NCBI GenBank assembly: GCA_018287875.1
Contig: JAGVVL010000027.1
Location: 868,001-932,000, forward strand
Direction: 5' to 3'
From: Nigrospora sphaerica
Lineage: Eukaryota; Ascomycota; Sordariomycetes; Amphisphaeriales; Apiosporaceae
Length of the DNA stretch: 64,000 nucleotides
The notes under the pieces were generated by a model. That model was not told where the DNA came from. It did not search any database and saw nothing but the letters and a program-made list of their open reading frames with translations. Within the stretch, counting starts at the first letter, position 1. Each line of letters begins with the position of its first letter. Position numbers and translations under genes: made by a program. Below are positions 33,519 through 44,454 of this stretch, one piece after another.

Positions 33519-35860
33519 ACCGAAGTAGTGATGCTACCGAAGGTCGGAAAGACCGACTTCACTACGTACCGATCCTGGCGGCCGATCGCTCTGCTTTCCT
33601 GCCTAGGCAAAGGCCTAAAGAGACTCATCGCCAGAAGAATGGTATGCACAGCACTGCAGGCTGGGCTGATCAGCCCACAGCACGCGGGCGCGGCGCCAAA
33701 GAGGTCGGCGATGGACCTCGCGGCAAGCCTGACGCACGACGTAGATCTAGCGCTATATAATCACATTAAGGCTACACTGGTCACGCTGGACGTCCAAGGC
33801 GCGTTTGACGGCCTACTGAAGAACAGGCCCTTAAGTAAGATGACGAAGCAAGGGTGGTAGTCCGAGGCGATCCGGCTCACGGACAGCTTTCTGACTAACA
33901 GGCGAATAGTGACGCGCCTGGAGGAGGCAGCCATGTAGGCACGAGACGCGCCATGCGGCACGCTACTGGACTCGCCCTGGTCGCCCATGCTGTACATGCT
34001 CTACCTATGCGAGCTCGTCGGCGCCAACCTGCGCCGATGGGGCTATGCAAATGATATCGCCGTCCTTACGTTCGGAAAGACGATCGAGGAGATCGCGTGA
34101 TGCGTAAAAGGTAGGGGACCTGCCAGTTGACAGATCCTGCTTTTAATAGCCTATGCATGTCCACGGTATCCAGTTTAGCAGACTAGGTTATTGTCATCCC
34201 CGTGGTGGCACGCATTAGCGCGCGCAAGCAGCCGAAAGTGAGGATAACGAGATACTGAAGTACAGCGAAGAGAACAGGATCGCCTCTGCGCCGGAGAAGA
34301 TTGAAGCCATGCACCTCACCCAAGGCCCGGAGAGAAAAAATCCGATAGTTAAGATACGCGGCGGCGTGGTTGTCCAGCCAGCGCGCTAACAGAGGCGCCG
34401 GAAGGCGAGACTAGAGGGAGCCAGCAGAGGGCCACACCCGTCCTACGGTGGCTTGGAGTACATTTTGACAGAAAGCTCAAGTTTAAGCGGTGGTACGTGA
34501 TGCCCTAGATATGGGAGGCAACCGTTCTAGAGGGGCAGCTGCGGCTGCAGCTACTGCAGCAGCCTAGGGCAGACCTAGCACCTGGAAGCACCTGCTCCAG
34601 GCCTGCCGACTGCCACGACCCTGAATGCATGCTCTTTTTCCTACCATATTTCCATATCAAGCGGCATGTTAAGATCCGGGCCGCGAAAGCCACGAAAGTC
34701 GCGAACCACATCAAGTCCATAGCAGCCACAAAGAGAGGACCACAAGCCGAAAGCTTCCACAAGGCGGTCCGGATCATTCTATTACTGGTAGTGCTGTACG
34801 GCAGCGAGGCGTGGTATAAAGGCAGGACAGCACCGGCGAAGCACGCGAATAAGTCAGGCTCGGGACCCTTCAGTACGCACTTATGGGAGCACATTCAACT
34901 GATCCAGAAAGCGCTAGTAAAGGCGATCCAGGGCGTGCTACCTGTCTGGAAAACCTTCTCTACGGATGCGCTCTTTGGCGCGAGTGGCCTCCCTACGGCA
35001 CGAATCGCATTATACGAAGCGAGGCTTTAATTCGCACAAAAGCTCCAGACAGCCCACGTAGAACACATTCTAGCCAGCCGAACGGAACTGCGAAAAACAC
35101 GCCCGTGGGGGCAGGTGACTGGAGTTCAGGAGGCGCTGACCATGCTACAACACACAGCCGCGTTGCTCCCGCCGGCACAGCGGCCGCTACTCTGTATACC
35201 GCGGTTTCCACAGGCTCGAGAAAAGACCCCACAGGTGGGGTTAAGAAAGAAGACGCAGCGAACGCCTTCGAGAACTGGTTCGACGAATGAGCCTCGGGGG
35301 ATATCACGGTCTTTTGGGACGGCTCCCAGACGGAGAAGATCGGATGCGGCTATGTAATCTACGAGGGGCAGCAGAGGGTGGCCGAAGGGCACCGTGCGCT
35401 CGGTGCCTACAGCTTGGTGTATGACGCGGAAGCTCTCGGGGCACTACGTAGGCTCGAAAGAGCAACTAGCCTCCACCCCGACGTGCCCATCATCCTCTGC
35501 ATCGACAACACAGCCACAATCTGGAGTGCCTAGAAGGACGCACCCACAACGCCCCAGTGGGTGTTCATAGCCATCCACATGATTACAGCAGACTGCGAGG
35601 CTACCATCAAATGGAGCATGGGACATATGGGCATAGCAGGGAACGAGGCCGTAGACGAGTTAGCGAAAGTAGGCGCCGAGAAGAGCCCTCGGGATCCCAG
35701 CGCCGGACCCACAGCCGCCGGACTTATGGCGATGGCCAGGCGCCAGATCAGGAAGCAGGGCACGAAATGGTGGACACACGAAGAAGGAGAGGAACTAGAG
35801 ATTGTCATCCAACAGGCAATAGTGACGACGGCACGAAGACCGTAAGGGCCTGAAGAGAAG
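33490..35860 (+). mobile_element. Dead Tad-like non-LTR retrotransposon (LINE) fragment
   Basis: Reverse transcriptase blocks are readable: YRSWRPIALLSCLGKGLKRL, LISPQHAGA, VTLDVQGAFDG and, at about 34050, YANDIAVL, where the catalytic YADD has lost its first aspartate. A C-terminal RNase H follows: TVFWDGSQTEKIGCGY at about 35310, EALGALRRLERA, ILCIDNTATIW, WSMGHMGIAGNEAVDELAK ending near 35670. In-frame stops (for example TAG 33936, TAG 35531) and frameshifts interrupt both parts, and the 5' ORF1 is absent. A 120-bp family A repeat has inserted at 34098. The element is immobile. Order of domains and the GNEAVDELA motif fit the Tad clade. Confidence 0.8.
34098..34217 (+). repeat. Dispersed 120-bp repeat, family A, copy 2 (inserted in LINE)
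   Basis: Bounded by TGATGCGT and ACGCATTA. It splits the LINE frame ...TIEEIA / RKQ...; deleting it plus a short gcg duplication restores the reading frame, which shows it is an insertion. Flanks are tcgcg and gcgcg. Confidence 0.85.
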
Positions 35861-36274
35861 AGTTCACCCACCAGTGGCCACCGGCAACAACGGAATGAAG
35901 TCACTCGGCAAGGGCTGAAAAACGAAGGAACGAGTCGAGAGGATCGTGTCACGGCACGCATTTGGACAAGTCAGCAAATGATTGTAGATCGACTGAGGAT
36001 AGTAACATGAGGAATGAAAGGAGGAAAACGCACAATGGTTCTGGCAGTCTCAAGGCATCCGAGTTCCCTGAGACGCACTAACCATCCCTCCTGCCAGTGT
36101 CCACCATCTTCCCCATCAGTGTACAGTTGCCAGCGCCGTCACACCTACCGGATCTAGCGTACTCTACTCTTCCCGTTTCGTCCACTTCTTACTTCCGTAT
36201 CCCTATGTCTTGATCCTGCTTCGTCTAGTTCTTGCTTCGTCTGGTTGCTGCTTACTGCCCCATCCGCGCCCACG
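35861..36274. other. Intergenic, contains family C repeat
   Basis: Between the LINE end and the GNAT stop codon. Apart from the family C repeat (35947-36143) there is a C/T-rich stretch with cttcgtct repeats near 36210. No gene. Confidence 0.4.
35947..36143 (+). repeat. Dispersed ~197-bp repeat, family C, copy 1
   Basis: Starts TGTCACGGCACGCA and ends GCGCCGTCACA (imperfect inverted ends). It matches 63499-63694 along its full length at about 85%, and similarity stops sharply at both borders. Confidence 0.8.
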
Positions 36275-36943
36275 TTAGGCTGCTTCTCCGGCTCCCTGCC
36301 GAGACCGAATCTTCTCCCATTCGGATTCCAACATGCCGTAGTTTACCGCATCGTACCAGGTTCTATTGAACCACAAAGCTTCGCGAGTATTCCCCTCTTT
36401 CACGAATCCCAGCCGCTCGTACAGCCTCTGGGCTTTGTCATTGTACCCCCAGCACAACAAGCCGACACGGTGCATGCCACCAATCCTGAAGGCCCAGTCG
36501 AGTGCCCAGTTTATCGCTTCCGGCCCGTATCCTTGGCCCTGGTAGGATTCAATAATGATGATTCCCAGCGTCGTTCTTCGGTGGTGGTGGTTTTCTGGCA
36601 CCCCCGCCGACAATGTGAGGATTCCGATCGGCACCTTTTTCGATGGGGGGGATTCTGGCCGCGGCTGGTCGCCTATGTGTCCGGCTTCTGGCGACGCATC
36701 GCCGCGGAGGCAGATGACAACCGAGAGACCTTTCTTGAGCTCCTCGAACATGGCGTCCGACAGTGACCTCGACTGTGGCCGTAGCGCCTCCAAAAACCCC
36801 AACGCAAACCCAGTTGAGTCCCCAGCGACAGTCTCGTGGAAGAAGGCGCGGTCGGCATCGCCGTCCTCCAGCGCTCGGTAGATCAGCCGTTCCGACGTCC
36901 ATGCATTACGCATGACATCCTCGACAGACTTTGAGTTTGACAT
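36275..36943 (-). CDS. GNAT-family N-acetyltransferase (RimJ/RimL-like)
   Basis: Acetyl-CoA-dependent acetyltransferase, 222 aa when started at ATG 36943 (SNSKSVEDVMRNAW). The open frame extends further upstream to 37120, but that part is low-complexity and unlike the family. Visible elements: WTSERLIYRALEDGD at the N-terminus (typical RimL-like opening), VPIGILTLS strand, motif A ESYQGQGYGPEAINW with the Q-x-x-G-x-G acetyl-CoA loop, MHRVGLLCWGYNDKAQRLYERLGFVKEG (motif B, N-K-A-x-x-L-Y-E-x-x-G-F pattern). A short insert (about 90-110) interrupts the first half. Single exon, intact. It lies between a dead LINE and a pogo transposon. Acceptor substrate unknown. Confidence 0.85.
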   Translation of the reverse strand: MSNSKSVEDVMRNAWTSERLIYRALEDGDADRAFFHETVAGDSTGFALGFLEALRPQSRSLSDAMFEELKKGLSVVICLRGDASPEAGHIGDQPRPESPPSKKVPIGILTLSAGVPENHHHRRTTLGIIIIESYQGQGYGPEAINWALDWAFRIGGMHRVGLLCWGYNDKAQRLYERLGFVKEGNTREALWFNRTWYDAVNYGMLESEWEKIRSRQGAGEAA

Positions 36944-37199
36944 TGTCGTTGTGGATATCGGGGTCTGATGGTTGGGGGTTGTGTCGGCGTAGTCCGAGTA
37001 AGTTGCTCCTGGACGGGAGTTGAAAGGAAACGAACTATCACTCTCATGCAAACTTGAGCTATTAAATATAATGTTATACGAATGGTGCATAACTGGATGA
37101 TAAGAGAAGCGGGCTGACACCGATTGTTACCCAAACTAGCAAGGTGGCGACTGATGCCCGCAGCCCGCTTACGCTTATGGTCGCCTGGAATTACAAATA

Positions 37200-37244
37200 A
37201 CGTACATGTCAGGTCAGCGGAACATGTGGGTCAACGGAACACTT
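37200..37244 (+). repeat. Pogo element left terminal inverted repeat
   Basis: 45 bp, exact reverse complement of 39015-39059. Preceded by TA target duplication. Confidence 0.95.
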
Positions 37245-37296
37245 TCTAGCACAATCCCATTAGAATCAGACAATTATATCGCCATAACACCTTAAA

Positions 37297-38835
37297 TCAA
37301 TTCAAACTAATCGTTTCCGACTCTTTAAAGACACCTTTTTCCATTTGACAAGTGCGAGCATTATGACCGGTCTCTCCGCAGGTGCCGCAGCGTTGTCCGC
37401 GAGGTTGAGTCCTCCTTACGCGACTGCTACTTGCACGTGTTTCCTCCTTCAACTGCGTATCGGCGTCCTTTTGATCTAAAATATCTTGTGCCTCTCCAAT
37501 AGCTAGTGCTCCTCTATTTCGTATACGCTTTTTCTTTATTTTGCGACGTTTTGCGAGGCTGCTATTCGCCTCTCGGAGGCTGCGGACCTCAGCCTCTAAA
37601 AGGGTAACACGATGCATTGTTGCTACCGCACCCTTCGAAAGCTGGTCAATTGCTAGTAAAATTGGTGTCGGGGAGCTCCCTTGGTGACGGCGGACTCGAT
37701 TCGTAATATAATCTGTTTGCGAAGTCGCCTCGGTTGGGTTGTGCGGCGTTTGAGAGGCCCATGGGATGCTTGCTGTTGGGAGGCTGCTAGACGGCGAAGG
37801 CGTCGATAACTTCACGTCGAGCTTCGAGATAACCTTTTCCGGGTTATGAGGGACTAAACCAGCTCCGCGGAACCCAGCCTTGACGTTTTCGGGTATAAAA
37901 ACCTTCAAAAACGCGGCCTGGAAAGCGATAAGGAACTCGGCCTTAGTGATATGGTTAACGAGTGACTTCATAAAGGTTTCGATTTCGCGACCGTACGCCC
38001 GCTTTAGTGGCCCAAAACACCCCACGTCAAGTGGCTGGAGTAGATGCGACGAGTGCGGAGGCATAGAGACTGTGATGATGTTCTTCTCTTTACAGAAAGC
38101 CTGGAATTCGGCCGAAACGTGGCTCTCGTGCCCGTCGATCACTAATAGACGATATCGGCCTTTCGCGCGCGACGAGGTATGTTTATCGAAATGCCGAATC
38201 CAGTCCAGGCCTGTCTCATTATCGGTCCATCCATTCTCGGTTGGTTTAATTACCCAATCGCGTGGGAGGGTGCTATCGGAGTACCAATTGGCGAGGTGGT
38301 AAGCACCCTTCACGACGATGAACGGCGGGACACACCAGCCGTCGGAACAGACGCCTTGGATTACGGTAACCCATTCGCGATTGCCAGGCTGGACCTTCTT
38401 TCGTTTGCCGTTACAGTCGGCGCCCGTGACGACTATAGTGGACGCGATCTGGCCCATTATAAAGCCGGTCTCGTCGAAGTTGTAGATATCCTCGTCCTGG
38501 ATGCCGTACTTGGCCTTAATATTCTGCAAAAGACCGAACCAGCCGGCGATCTTCTCAGGGTCTTCGCAAAGGGCCCTCTAGTAGTCGTATACACACGAAA
38601 GACGCGTCCGAAGGTCTGGTTGGCGCTTCACGAAGGTCGAGGCCCAACGCGTCCCGACGCGTGACGCGTCACGCGCCTCGGCGATAACATTCGCCATATC
38701 TTCCACGTTAGAGATTCGGGGGGAAAACCCTCGCGTATCTAAGTCGAGAATGTATTAAACAATAGCTTTCTCTTCTAGTTCGGACAGTCGACAACTGCCT
38801 GGGCGGGTATCTTGTCGGGCGCGTCTACCGTTCAT
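37297..38835 (-). pseudogene. Pogo-type transposase with two nonsense codons
   Basis: About 512 codons from ATG 38835. The N-terminal HTH region reads RLSELEEKAIV, TAA at 38755-38757, YILDLDTRGFSPRISNVEDMAN, then TRWASTFVKRQPDLRTRLSCVYDY, TAG at 38578-38580, RALCEDPEKI. From 38529 the catalytic part is open: the DDD triad lies in IYNFDETGF, LLVIDGHESHVS and SHLLQPLDVGCF. A basic coiled segment (LAKRRKIKKKRIRNRG) and a C-terminal CCHC zinc knuckle (CGTCGETGHNARTC) follow. Both stops replace probable glutamines (CAA/CAG). The 410-codon open part may be annotated as a gene, but it lacks DNA-binding domains. Confidence 0.88.
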
Positions 38836-39014
38836 CCGGCTATGGAGAGTGGTTAGAGAAACCTAGAAGATCTTAACGGCTTTGCGAAGACTTAAACTAG
38901 GAGTCTTCTAAATCGCTTGAACCGCTAGAATAATCTGCGACTCGCTCGAAGTGTTTCTCATGATTTGTTATAAAGTAAAGCGCGGTTAAAGTTGGGGAGG
39001 TGGGAATTTGCAGG

Positions 39015-39059
39015 AAGTGTTCCGTTGACCCACATGTTCCGCTGACCTGACATGTACGT
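39015..39059 (-). repeat. Pogo element right terminal inverted repeat
   Basis: 45 bp, exact reverse complement of 37200-37244. Followed by TA target duplication. Confidence 0.95.
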
Positions 39060-40779
39060 TACAGAATTACAGATACGCCCGCCTTTGAGACCCACTTGGC
39101 ACAGAATCCTCCTCGATGAATCGAGCATCAGTCGCCACCTGGTACGTCTTTTTGTCCATCTTCTGGCGTCTCTTCTATTTATGAGAGGAAGAAAGCGGCG
39201 AAAATAATTATCAACGATCATTACGACGCACGGAATTCTTGAACAACAAGCCAGTGAGATCCCACGGTCATACTTAATGCACTCTCACTGTTCATTGTAG
39301 TATGTATCTGCAGCCCCAAACCGTGTCTGCTCCTACCCAGGTTGGCTGCTCACATCATGGATGCCTACTCGCCCTCGAAATACCTGCTAGTTCTACCAGC
39401 TGCCTGTGTCTGTTCCTGCCCAGAATTTTTCCTCACAGTGAGAGTATCTGTTCGTCCGAAGAACGCCTGCCCTCGAGACTGGTCTAGATATTGAAGATAA
39501 AGAAATAGATTGGATGAAGAGAGAGAAAGAAAGCGAACAAGAACCAGAGGAGGGAAGAGACTCCCCTTACATACACGTGACATGGAGAGCGAGGAGATGT
39601 CGTCAACCCCTCTGATGCGTGCCACCACGGGGGGGGGGACAATAACCTAGTCTGCTAAACTGGATACCGTGGACATACATAGGCTATTAAGAGCAGGATC
39701 TGTCAACTGGCAGGTCCCCTACCTTTTACGCATTACCCTCCAACACCAGAGACTGGCCAGCAGACCAGCCGAGCATTAAACATCTATCGAAACAAGAGCG
39801 CCTTCTCGGGCGCATGTCTTAATCCGTATGTACATATTATTCCTCCACAGATTTGCAGTAATGCGACATGTACTCCCACCTTCCGCGTGTTCCCAAGTTC
39901 CCCGCCTTTGGACATCCCAAGGAAGAGGCGAGGGCGGAACGAACAAAGCGTAGGGGTATAGGTTCCCTTCTCAGCGGACACGACTAATTGTAGCTGCGCG
40001 GGCAACGGAGCGCAGGTCCGGTTTTCGGACCTGGCGTTGGCTGTAGCCCCCGACCCTCTTCCCGGCGCAGTAGGTTAAAGCAGCTGAACCCCGTCAGCAC
40101 TACTGCGTACCCACGGCCAACGACGCGTCATCCATCGGCTACCTTTTGATAGCCGGCGCCGCCCCCGGCCGCGTCGGAATCTAGACGCCTCGTCGGCCCC
40201 CAAAGGGGAAGGTGGTTAACGATGCCGGGGGGGTATCGTCAGCGCTAACGGTCGTGTGCGGCAAAATACATTGCATTAGCCAGGTCGCCATTACTGCACC
40301 GCCTCTACCCCGCGGAAGTGGTGCCTTGCGATAGACTCCATCGCCGAGCGCCCGGGGTGCGTGGTGCCCAGGAGGCAGGTGGGAAGTCTTAGTCGGAAGA
40401 TGGGGCTACCTAGGAGATCCCGGGTTCCATTTTAATGTGGCTACTGCATATCTCATCCTGTCCTGGACTCCAGTGCTTACAGTCGATCAGGCTTCTGCTG
40501 CGTTCTATTTTGGCCGATGAGCTAGCGAAATTTCGATACGGGCGATGCCTTTCATAATCGCTACCCATCCCGAAGGATCAGCCCGAAATAGAGGGAGGGG
40601 TAAACGTTAGAGGCAACAAATCCGCACAAAGCACCTACTTATGTGGAGCAACCTAAAATAATATGGAGCATAGTCCACCGGGTGCCAGCGAAGGTATGAT
40701 GACAGCCGAGAGTTATGTCCTCGTAAAGATTCTTCATGGGCAACGAACATGCAGGCCTAATATAAAATAAGCACACTCA
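39060..40779. other. Intergenic, repeat-bearing
   Basis: No gene supported over 1.7 kb. Contains family A copy 3 (39613-39735). The stretch 39300-39600 and the GC-rich 40000-40400 show nothing recognisable. Confidence 0.45.
39613..39735 (-). repeat. Dispersed 120-bp repeat, family A, copy 3
   Basis: Reverse complement of copies 1 and 2, bounded by TGATGCGT and ACGCATTA. A ten-base G run lies inside (39629-39638). Flanking pentamers ccctc and ccctc are identical, consistent with a 5-bp target duplication. Confidence 0.88.
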
Positions 40780-42728
40780 CTACATATCATAGTCCGCAGC
40801 ATCAAGTTCCACGTCCACCGTCTCGAGCGCGTTTTCCCCATCCCGAGGCACGGGGGACAGTGTCACGTGGAGCGCCGTGTAGTAGCGGTTCCACGAAGAC
40901 CGGGTGCACGCATACCGGTTCGCGAGCGCCTCCCCCTCGACGTCGGCCAAAGCCTGCAGCACCATGTAGGTGGTCTTCAGGCTCAGCGACGCGACGGGCC
41001 GCAGCAAGGGCCGGCAGAGACGCAGGGCCTCGCGCCGCGTGGCGTACAAGGGACAGCGCCGAGCGATGTAGAAGAGGGCCGGAAGCGCCGCGTCGTGGGC
41101 CGCCTCGTTGATCAGGTCGAAGCCGTCCTCTGGGTACGGTACGCTGCTAGCGGACGCGGGCTTGAGCATGTGTGAGATTCGGAACACGTCGAGGAGGGCC
41201 GCATAGTCCAGGAAGTCGGAATAGGCCACGAGATGGCCCCCTTGCCCCTCGAGTATTTGACCCGACGTTCGCTGCACCTGCACGACGCGGCCCAGCCGGC
41301 TGGTAAACTTGGCCATGGTGCGGAGCAAGCGAGCCGCGGGTGACGATGTGGCCACCGCCGCCCTTCTCTGCGCTTCCCTCTCCCAGGAGCCAATGACGGA
41401 AAGGAGCCAGGTAACTTGGGTGGCCGGCAGCCTCGAGAGGATGCAAGCGCCGCCAGCAGCATCCAAGTGAACGGCAAAGTTGAGCATCGTTGTGATCAAA
41501 CGCCACCAGACGGCGACGAACTCATTCAGGTGTCTTTCCGGTCCCAAGGCGGGCGGCGGCTCCAAAACCATCAAGGAATCCATATGCAAGACCCGTTCGC
41601 AGGTCGAGGGATACGCCGGGGAAAAGGTGCTATAGATGACATTATTGCCATTGTTGCTCAGGATGAACTGCGCGAACTCGGTCGTGGGTTTGACGAAGAC
41701 AAACTGGCCTCGTATCACGTGTTTCGGTAGGTATTCGATGGCGGCGGCGCCTATGCGGTCGACGGCGCTCGAGTTGTCCTGGATAGTTTCCAGCACCCAG
41801 AATAGAATGCTGCTCATGAGAATCACCTGAATGTGGGCGCTGGCTGGACTTTCGGCCAGGACGCGGCGCGTCTGGTCGATGGCTCGACTGTAGTGGTGAA
41901 GTGCTTTCCGATAGTGCTCGTTCTTCAAGGCGCCGGACAGGTCGTGCTGGATGAGGGGAACCCGCTTAGGCGTGGACTTGCGGGCCCAAGCCAGCGCCCC
42001 GATGCTGACCAGCGCCTCAAGGATATAGCCCTCCTGCTGGCCTTGCTGTAGAACCGTGCGAAACCCTGGCGCGTGTCAAGGCGGGTCAGAAGCATGGTTC
42101 GGAAGGAGACGCAAGCAAGCCCATGCACCGTCAACATGCAGAAGAGGAGGGATAAGAGAAGTACTTGATGCGGAGAAGGGAACCGCCTGGGGTGATGGAC
42201 TTACAAAAGCCAGCCAAGTATTCGTCACCAAGGCGGGAGAGGGAAAACTGACGTTGCAATTTCCGGACGAAATACTCCAAGTACATGGTGTCACGGGTTC
42301 CCAGGTGAGCAAACGCCGACGCAGGTCCCGCACTGAGAAGGAGTGGGGGGGCCCTTGAACGTCCATATTCGTCGAGAGAGGTATGGGATTGCTTGATAGA
42401 CTTGGGGCGAATCACCGGAAGCGAGGCGGCGCGTGTGGGAAGGGAAATGGGCGCATTATAGCTGCATGAGGTGTTGCAAAATGCGCAGGCGTGACATCGG
42501 GGTTTCGTCTCGTCACACTTGATCCTCCGCGCCTTGCAAGTGGTGCAGCCTGGACGGGGAAAGAGCAGGCGGTCAGTGGGGGCGTCAGAGAGGCATCGGT
42601 CACGGGCCTGATCCCGGGGGAGGCGCGCCGGAAGCGGGAGGCTGTAGCCAAGGCAGGGGGACAATGCACATACCGGTACGAACCTTGGGGGTGAAGACCC
42701 GCTTACGAATCGCTTGTGGCTTCGTCAT
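40780..42728 (-). CDS. Zn2Cys6 fungal-type transcription factor
   Basis: Nuclear regulator, 561 aa from three minus-strand exons: 42728-42674, 42549-42205 and 42065-40780. Exon 1 encodes the basic leader TKPQAIRKRVFTPKVRT; the junction gives G|CTTCKARRIKCDETKPRCHACAFCNTSCSYN, a complete binuclear zinc cluster with six cysteines. After a linker the middle region (FVRKLQRQFSL ... YLAGFWFRTVLQQGQQEGYILEALVSIGALAWA) matches the C6-regulator domain that precedes KNEHYRKALHHYSRAI. The remainder is helical and ends DVELDAADYDM. Both introns have GTA donors and CAG acceptors. It has no enzyme cluster next to it; targets unknown. Confidence 0.88.
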
Positions 42729-44190
42729 TTCGAGTCCCTTCTCCAAAGTCGCACTCGAGACGGCTGGTGAGCGGGGTATCACCCATTGAATAGATCGCCT
42801 TGCTCGCGTCGGGTGATGCGTACGAGGTGGGTGAAGAAGGGAACCAGGTTGCAATCACTACGGGCAGGATAAACGTTGCTCTGTGTTGGGTGGAAAGGGC
42901 GGAAATCCATGTAATATGTACCACGTGGCAGCCGAGAATCGGGCCGGATGGAGCTAAGCTTGAATCCCCCGATACTACCTCTAACAAGGCGAAGTAGGAC
43001 ATAGCCCACTACATTGGTTTGAACGGGTGGGGTCATTATCGCTCGGCCAGAAGCGCATTGGGTATCTTGACCGGAGGGATCTACAGTCCTGCCGGGATTT
43101 GTGAAGGGGGGCTAGTGTCACGGCGCTAGTGGGAGCCCACCCTAACAAACTGCACCAAGCCGCCCCAGCAGGGAACTGGGCAAAAGGACTAGAATCCGAA
43201 GACTGGGAGACTTGGATCTATTAGGGTTCTCTGGCAACATGAGGCTATCACCAGATTCGCCTGTCAGGTCACGTGAGGGGCTACAGGGACCTACTCAAAA
43301 CCAGTGGAGCATGTGGGGGGTCCTCCCGAGCAACGAGTATATAGACCGCTGTCTCTGGCCCTTTCCTTTGTCTTTTCTAATGGACAACCTTGAACCTTTC
43401 GCTTGCCACGCCCCCTCCAGTGCGACAGGTTCATCTGCTGGTCAGCCACAGCAGTAACATACGGCATCTCCAGGGACAGCATCAGGAGGAGTATTCTGAA
43501 TAGGCCACTTAAGCCTCACGCTTGGGAACACCGCTAGAGGCTGTGTCCACTACGGGTGTGGGCTTCTGAGTGAATCTGATGTCACTAGTATGAAAAGATG
43601 TCATGAGAATAGAATTGAGTGTGTGTGTGTGTTGTAAAAGAGTTTAAGTCTAACTATTAAGTTGTCGCTCACTGTGATATCTTTTATCTCGAGGTAGCAG
43701 CCGCATAGGTCATAGGTTATGCTCAACCCTATCTCTGAGACATCTGCGGCTGCCACCACTTGCCTTGTGTAGCCAATGCACAATCCTTATGCACTGCATC
43801 ACAGGTGCTAGATAGGATGTTCCTGTATGCTGACACGTTAAACAGGGTTCACGGGTGTACCATTACGCAGCTGTTCAGTTTATACGACGAGAGGAGCGCT
43901 CATTCACCCGAAGCCAGAGGAGAAAATTGACTTCAATCGACGTAGAACCAAATGTGACGAACACTTGGGACCGAATCAGCTTCCCTTTTTCCCCCCCCCT
44001 TGGCAGTGCATCCGAATCCAACACTCTCCTGGACGTGAGGATAGATGATGAGAGAAGAGGCTCTTTTCGCCCGAGGGTTGCGTCTCGAGGGCTGTCACGC
44101 CTCTCTGGGTTTGAATTGTTGGACCGCCTGGCATGACCGCATGTACACGCTGCGCGCGGGCCTCGTCCATCCCTCTCGGCTGGCGGACGG
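42729..44190. other. Intergenic with family B repeat
   Basis: No gene. Contains the best family B repeat copy (43262-43426), a (tg)n microsatellite at 43617-43632 and AT-rich DNA around 43640-43850. Confidence 0.45.
43262..43426 (+). repeat. Dispersed LTR-like repeat, family B, copy 3
   Basis: Begins TGTCAGGTCACGTGAGG, carries GAGTATATAGACCG (TATA-like) and ends near CCAGTGCGACA. It matches 12794-12957 in inverted orientation and 11507-11652 in direct orientation. The TG start, E-box-like CACGTG and TATA box resemble a solo LTR. Confidence 0.75.
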
Positions 44191-44454
44191 GCGATCTGGC
44201 CGCAGCGCTTCCCGCGGCTGCCCACACTACCGCTTATCCAGGTTTTCGGACACGAGTGGGAGCTGTACCTGGCTTGCGACATCGGCTCGCGCATCAACCT
44301 GTACGGCCCCATACCCATCGGCAACACCAAGGACGTGCTGGCCGTCTATTAGCTGCTGGCCTGCCTGCAAGCCGTCCGGGCGTGGATCGAGGGCACGTTT
44401 CAGGACGCCATGGAAGATTTGTTCTTGGCGGACGAGTATGCGGCCTCGGATTGA
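44191..44454 (+). pseudogene. PD-(D/E)XK nuclease-like fungal protein, C-terminal remnant
   Basis: The frame through 44203 reads QRFPRLPTLPLIQVFGHEWELYL, then IPIGNTKDVLAVY, TAG at 44350-44352, LLACLQAVRAWIEGTF and ends at TGA 44452. This is the C-terminal strand-helix part of the large fungal family annotated PD-(D/E)XK nuclease-like, where the segment is normally G-H-W plus G-S/N-T and VYQ..A.LQ. The stop replaces the glutamine of VYQ (CAG to TAG). The catalytic N-terminal half is missing. Family members often occur in accessory regions; function is uncertain. Confidence 0.5.

Larger units (their letters stand above)
37200..39059 (-). mobile_element. Complete pogo-type (Tc1/mariner superfamily) DNA transposon
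   Basis: An 1,860-bp element with perfect 45-bp terminal inverted repeats (37200-37244 and 39015-39059, starting ACGTACATGTCAGGTCAGCG) and the TA dinucleotide duplicated outside both ends (37198-37199 and 39060-39061). It carries one transposase gene on the minus strand with two nonsense codons. Ends are still identical, so the insertion is relatively recent or the ends are constrained, while the coding part is already inactivated. It could be mobilised only by a transposase supplied elsewhere. Confidence 0.95.
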
